Translations under genes and position numbers: made by a program
Notes under the pieces: generated by a model
Database searches by the model: none
Seen by the model: the letters and a program-made list of their open reading frames with translations, nothing else
Told to the model about the DNA's origin: nothing
DNA from: Paracoccaceae bacterium
GTDB lineage: Bacteria; Pseudomonadota; Alphaproteobacteria; Rhodobacterales; Rhodobacteraceae
Direction of reading: 5' to 3'
Assembly: GCA_024742695.1 (NCBI GenBank)
Contig: JANSXY010000016.1
Coordinates: forward strand, 1-64,000
Length of the DNA stretch: 64,000 nt
Part shown: positions 61,312 through 64,000 of the stretch, one piece after another
Layout of the letters: every line of letters starts with the position of its first letter
How positions within the stretch are numbered: position 1 is the stretch's first letter

Positions 61312-63081
61312 ATGACGACGGAACAGGCCCTGCTCTTCTCGCTGTTCGGCGCCGTGTTCGCGCTCCTGATCTGGGGGCGCTGGCGCTATGACATGGTGGC
61401 CTTCGCGGCGCTTCTGATCGCGGTGGTGGCCGGCCTTGTGCCGACCGAGCAGGCGTTCACCGGTTTCGGCCATCCGGCCACGCTGGTCGTGGCGCTGGTG
61501 CTGATCGTCTCGGCCGGGCTGACCCGGTCGGGCGCGGTCGGCTGGATCACCCGGAAGGTCGCCGACGGTGGCCGCAGCCTTGGCGCCCATGTCGCGTTGA
61601 TGGGGGCGGTGGGGGGCCTGCTGTCGGCCTTCATGAACAACGTGGCGGCGCTGGCGCTGCTGATGCCGGTCGACGTGGAAACCGCGCGCCGCGCCGGGCG
61701 GTCGCCGGGGTTGACGCTGATGCCCCTGTCTTTCGCCACGATCCTCGGCGGCATGGCCACGCTGATCGGCACCCCCCCGAACATCATCATCGCGACATGG
61801 CGTGGCGAGGCGCTGGGCGAACCTTTCGGGATGTTCGATTTCACGCCGGTCGGCGGCCTCGTGGCGCTGATCGGGCTGGGCTTCGTCGCGGCCGGCGGCT
61901 GGCGGCTGATCCCGCAACGCAACGGCGGCGCCGCCGCCGATCCCGCCGACGGCATGGCGCCCTACATCGCGGAACTGGGCGTGCCGGAGGGCGCCGGGAT
62001 CATCGGCAAGACCCTGGCGGAGCTCGAGCCCGTCGCCGATCCGGCCGAGGTCGGGCTGATCGGGATCGTGCGCGACGGCAAGCGACTGCTTGGCGGGGGC
62101 CGACGCACGACGATCGCCGCCGGCGACCTTCTGGTGATCGAGGCCGGCGCCGAGGCGATCGAGGCGTTCCGCGCCGAACTGGGCCTCGCGCTTGCCGAGA
62201 ACGGCCGCCAGCCGGCGGCCGACCAGGGGCTTTCGGTGGTCGAGGTCGTGGTGCCCGTCGGCGCCCGGATCGCGGGCCGGTCGGCGGCGCGGATCGGGCT
62301 GGGCTGGCGGCAGCGCACGATCCTTCTGGGCATCGCGCGGCAGGGCAAGCGGATCACCCGCGAGGTCCGGCGCGAGACGGTGCGGCCGGGCGACATCCTG
62401 CTCTTGCTGGTGCCCGAGGGCCATGCCGACGAGGTCGCGGCCTGGCTGGGCGTCCTGCCGCTGGCCGAACGCGGCCTGGCGGTGACCAAGCAGGCGAAGG
62501 CCGGACTGGCCGCCGGGATCTTCGCCGCCGCGGTCGTCGCCGCGAGCCTGGGCTGGCTTTACCTGCCCGTCGCCCTGGGCTGCGTGGTGGTGGCCTACGT
62601 GCTGGCCCGGATCCTGCCGCTGTCGGAAATCTACGACCAGGTAGAATGGCCGGTGATCGTGCTGCTGGGCTCGATGATCCCGCTGGGCGCGGCGCTCGAG
62701 CAGGCTGGCGGCACCGAGTTGATCGCGCAGGCCCTTGTCGGGCTCACGGCCGGCCTGCCGGCCTGGGTCGCGCTGACCGCGCTGATGGCGGTGACGATGA
62801 CGCTGTCGGACGTTCTGAACAACACCGCCACCGCGATCGTCGCGGCGCCGGTCGGGCTGTCGATGGCCCAGGCGATGGGGGTGTCGCCCGATCCGTTCCT
62901 GATGGCGGTGGCGGTCGCGGCATCCTGCGCCTTCCTGACCCCGATCGGGCACAAGAACAACACGCTGATCCTGGGTCCGGGCGGCTACGGCTTCGGCGAC
63001 TACTGGCGGCTTGGCCTGCCCCTGGAAATCCTCGTCGTGGCGACCGGCGTGCCGCTGATCCTGCTGTTCTGGCCCCTGTGA
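61312..63081 (+). CDS. DASS (SLC13) family anion transporter with RCK-C domains
   Basis: A 589-residue protein: membrane helices in the first 210 residues, a central soluble part of about 260 residues with two TrkA-C (RCK-C) domains (GIIGKTLAELEPVADPAEVGLIGIVRDGKRLL and VEVVVPVGARIAGRSAARIGLGWRQRTILLGIAR), then more helices. FMNNVAALALLMPVDVETAR and the later TLSDVLNNTATAIVAAPVGLSMA are the sodium-carboxylate carrier signatures. The substrate may be a dicarboxylate, sulphate or a related anion. The long open frame upstream is not coding; the ATG at 61312 starts the first helix. Confidence 0.85.
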   Translation: MTTEQALLFSLFGAVFALLIWGRWRYDMVAFAALLIAVVAGLVPTEQAFTGFGHPATLVVALVLIVSAGLTRSGAVGWITRKVADGGRSLGAHVALMGAVGGLLSAFMNNVAALALLMPVDVETARRAGRSPGLTLMPLSFATILGGMATLIGTPPNIIIATWRGEALGEPFGMFDFTPVGGLVALIGLGFVAAGGWRLIPQRNGGAAADPADGMAPYIAELGVPEGAGIIGKTLAELEPVADPAEVGLIGIVRDGKRLLGGGRRTTIAAGDLLVIEAGAEAIEAFRAELGLALAENGRQPAADQGLSVVEVVVPVGARIAGRSAARIGLGWRQRTILLGIARQGKRITREVRRETVRPGDILLLLVPEGHADEVAAWLGVLPLAERGLAVTKQAKAGLAAGIFAAAVVAASLGWLYLPVALGCVVVAYVLARILPLSEIYDQVEWPVIVLLGSMIPLGAALEQAGGTELIAQALVGLTAGLPAWVALTALMAVTMTLSDVLNNTATAIVAAPVGLSMAQAMGVSPDPFLMAVAVAASCAFLTPIGHKNNTLILGPGGYGFGDYWRLGLPLEILVVATGVPLILLFWPL

Positions 63082-63202
63082 CGCCGGGCCGCGGGGGGCT
63101 CTGCCCCCCGGCCGGCGACGGAGCCTCGACGGCTCCGCCGGCGGCTCCCCCCGGGATACTTGGGGGCCAAAATCATGCGGGCGATCCGCGGCGACAGGCC
63201 GC
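63082..63202. repeat. GC-rich palindromic element between convergent transporters
   Basis: Two nested hairpins (GGGGGGCTCTGCCCCCC; GCCGGC-GAC-GGAGCC with GGCTCCGCCGGC) followed by CCCCGGGATACTTGGGGG and CCAAAATCATG. I recall similar CCCGGGATA-type intergenic tails in Rhodobacterales genomes but could not check. It may also end both transcripts. Confidence 0.5.
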
Positions 63203-64000
63203 TCAGACCTCCCAGATCAGCGGGATCACGAGGCTGGCGGAAATGCCGAGGATCAGGTTCAGCGGGATTCCGACGCGCATGAAATCGGTGAACCGGTAGC
63301 CGCCCGGCCCGTAGACCATCATGTTGGTCTGGTAGCCGATCGGGGTGGCGAAACTGGCCGAGGCGGCGAACATGACCGCCACCGCGAAAGGCCGCGGATC
63401 GAGACCCAGGGCAAGCGCCAGTTCGATGGCGATCGGCGTGACGATCACCGCCACGGCGTTGTTCGACACCAGTTCGGTCAGCGCCGAGGACAGGAAATAG
63501 ACCGCGAAGATCACCGCCCAGGGCGGCAGGCCGGCCAGAAGCGGGCCGACGGCATCGACGAGAAGCGCCACGGCACCCGAGGCATCCAGCGCGGCCCCGA
63601 CCATCAGCATGGCGAAGATCATCGCCATCACCTTGGCCTCGACATAGGAAAACGCCTCTTCGCTGTCGATGCAGCGCGCCACGAGGATCAGCGCCACCGC
63701 GACCCCGGCCAGCAGCAGGATCGGCGCGACGTTCAGCGCCGCCAGCGCCACGACGCCGACCATCGCCGCCACGGCCACGGGCGCGCGGTCGCGCCGGTAG
63801 GCGCGTTCGGTCGGCTTCGAGATGTCGATCAGGTCCATGTCGGCGGCCAGCCGGCCGATATCCTCCGGCGCGCCCTCCAGCAGCAGCGTGTCGCCGACCA
63901 GCACGACGATGTCGTCGAGCTGGCGGCCGATGTTCTGATCGCGCCGGTGCACGGCCAGCGGATAGACACCGTAGCGCCGCCTGAGCCGCAGGTCGCCCAG
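63203..64000 (-). CDS. DASS (SLC13) family transporter, C-terminal part (runs off the window)
   Basis: The minus-strand reading runs unbroken to the edge at 64000; 266 codons are visible. RCK-C-type sequence (RRYGVYPLAVHRRDQNIGRQLDDIVVLVGDTLLLEGAPEDIGRLA) precedes membrane helices, ending LVSNNAVAVIVTPIAIELALAL and ASFATPIGYQTNMMVYGPGGYRF. It is a second member of the family of the 61312 gene, facing it. The annotated ORF start at 63952 is internal, as the reading continues upstream to the window edge. The first half of the protein is missing. Confidence 0.85.
   Translation of the reverse strand: MGDLRLRRRYGVYPLAVHRRDQNIGRQLDDIVVLVGDTLLLEGAPEDIGRLAADMDLIDISKPTERAYRRDRAPVAVAAMVGVVALAALNVAPILLLAGVAVALILVARCIDSEEAFSYVEAKVMAMIFAMLMVGAALDASGAVALLVDAVGPLLAGLPPWAVIFAVYFLSSALTELVSNNAVAVIVTPIAIELALALGLDPRPFAVAVMFAASASFATPIGYQTNMMVYGPGGYRFTDFMRVGIPLNLILGISASLVIPLIWEV

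Overview
The window reads as chromosomal DNA of a high-GC alphaproteobacterium, most likely of the Rhodobacterales (Paracoccaceae/Roseobacter-type). Pointers are two TRAP transporters, a PccR/ScfR-type propionyl-CoA regulator with TTTGCAAA boxes next to pccB and methylmalonyl-CoA mutase, an mgsABC-gmaS-type methylamine cluster, a gcvTHP operon behind a tandem glycine riboswitch, and many small lineage-type hypothetical proteins. No insertion sequence, prophage or CRISPR array was seen. Genes are tightly packed, often with ATGA overlaps.

Layout. 1-2643: end of a winged-helix regulator, a small monooxygenase-fold protein, and a MarR regulator co-transcribed with a Tat-exported nitroreductase-like oxidoreductase behind a near-perfect 28-bp palindrome. 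2643-8934: CitE-type lyase, MaoC hydratase, class III CoA-transferase and GntR regulator, divergent from a TRAP transporter; together they look like uptake and cleavage of a C5 dicarboxylate such as itaconate, mesaconate or citramalate. 9331-13643: mgsABC-gmaS. 13824-13899: tRNA-Ala(CGC). 13971-19290: thioredoxin 2, a small ORF and riboswitch-gcvTHP. 19369-24844: housekeeping genes (gamma-glutamylcyclotransferase, PBP4-type DacB, NadD, EttA, a small membrane protein, rhodanese).

24861-30674: two tandem type IVb-like pilins sharing a 95-bp stretch with one mismatch, each with a DxDxDGxxD calcium-type loop. Next to them are four translationally coupled or closely spaced genes (M19 dipeptidase-like protein lacking the usual HxD ligands, a 554-residue protein I do not recognise, a DUF3726-like protein, an Ldh2-type dehydrogenase). 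This four-gene module is the best candidate for an undescribed pathway. 30741-35525: a 1594-residue hybrid histidine kinase with about eight PAS domains, four of them an obvious tandem repeat. 35741-40462: amidase plus TRAP transporter.

40732-52459: propionyl-CoA assimilation (mutase, PccA, PccB, PccR) interspersed with small exported proteins and an MFS exporter. 52508-58863: YdcH, a nuclease, and the choline regulon (betA-betI divergent from choXWV, both with an ATTGAC-type operator). 58883-64000: two exporters, YebC and two convergent DASS-type transporters, the last running off the window. One exporter (LysE family) seems to use a CTG start overlapping the yebC stop.

All assignments come from reading the sequence and from memory of protein families; no database search was run.
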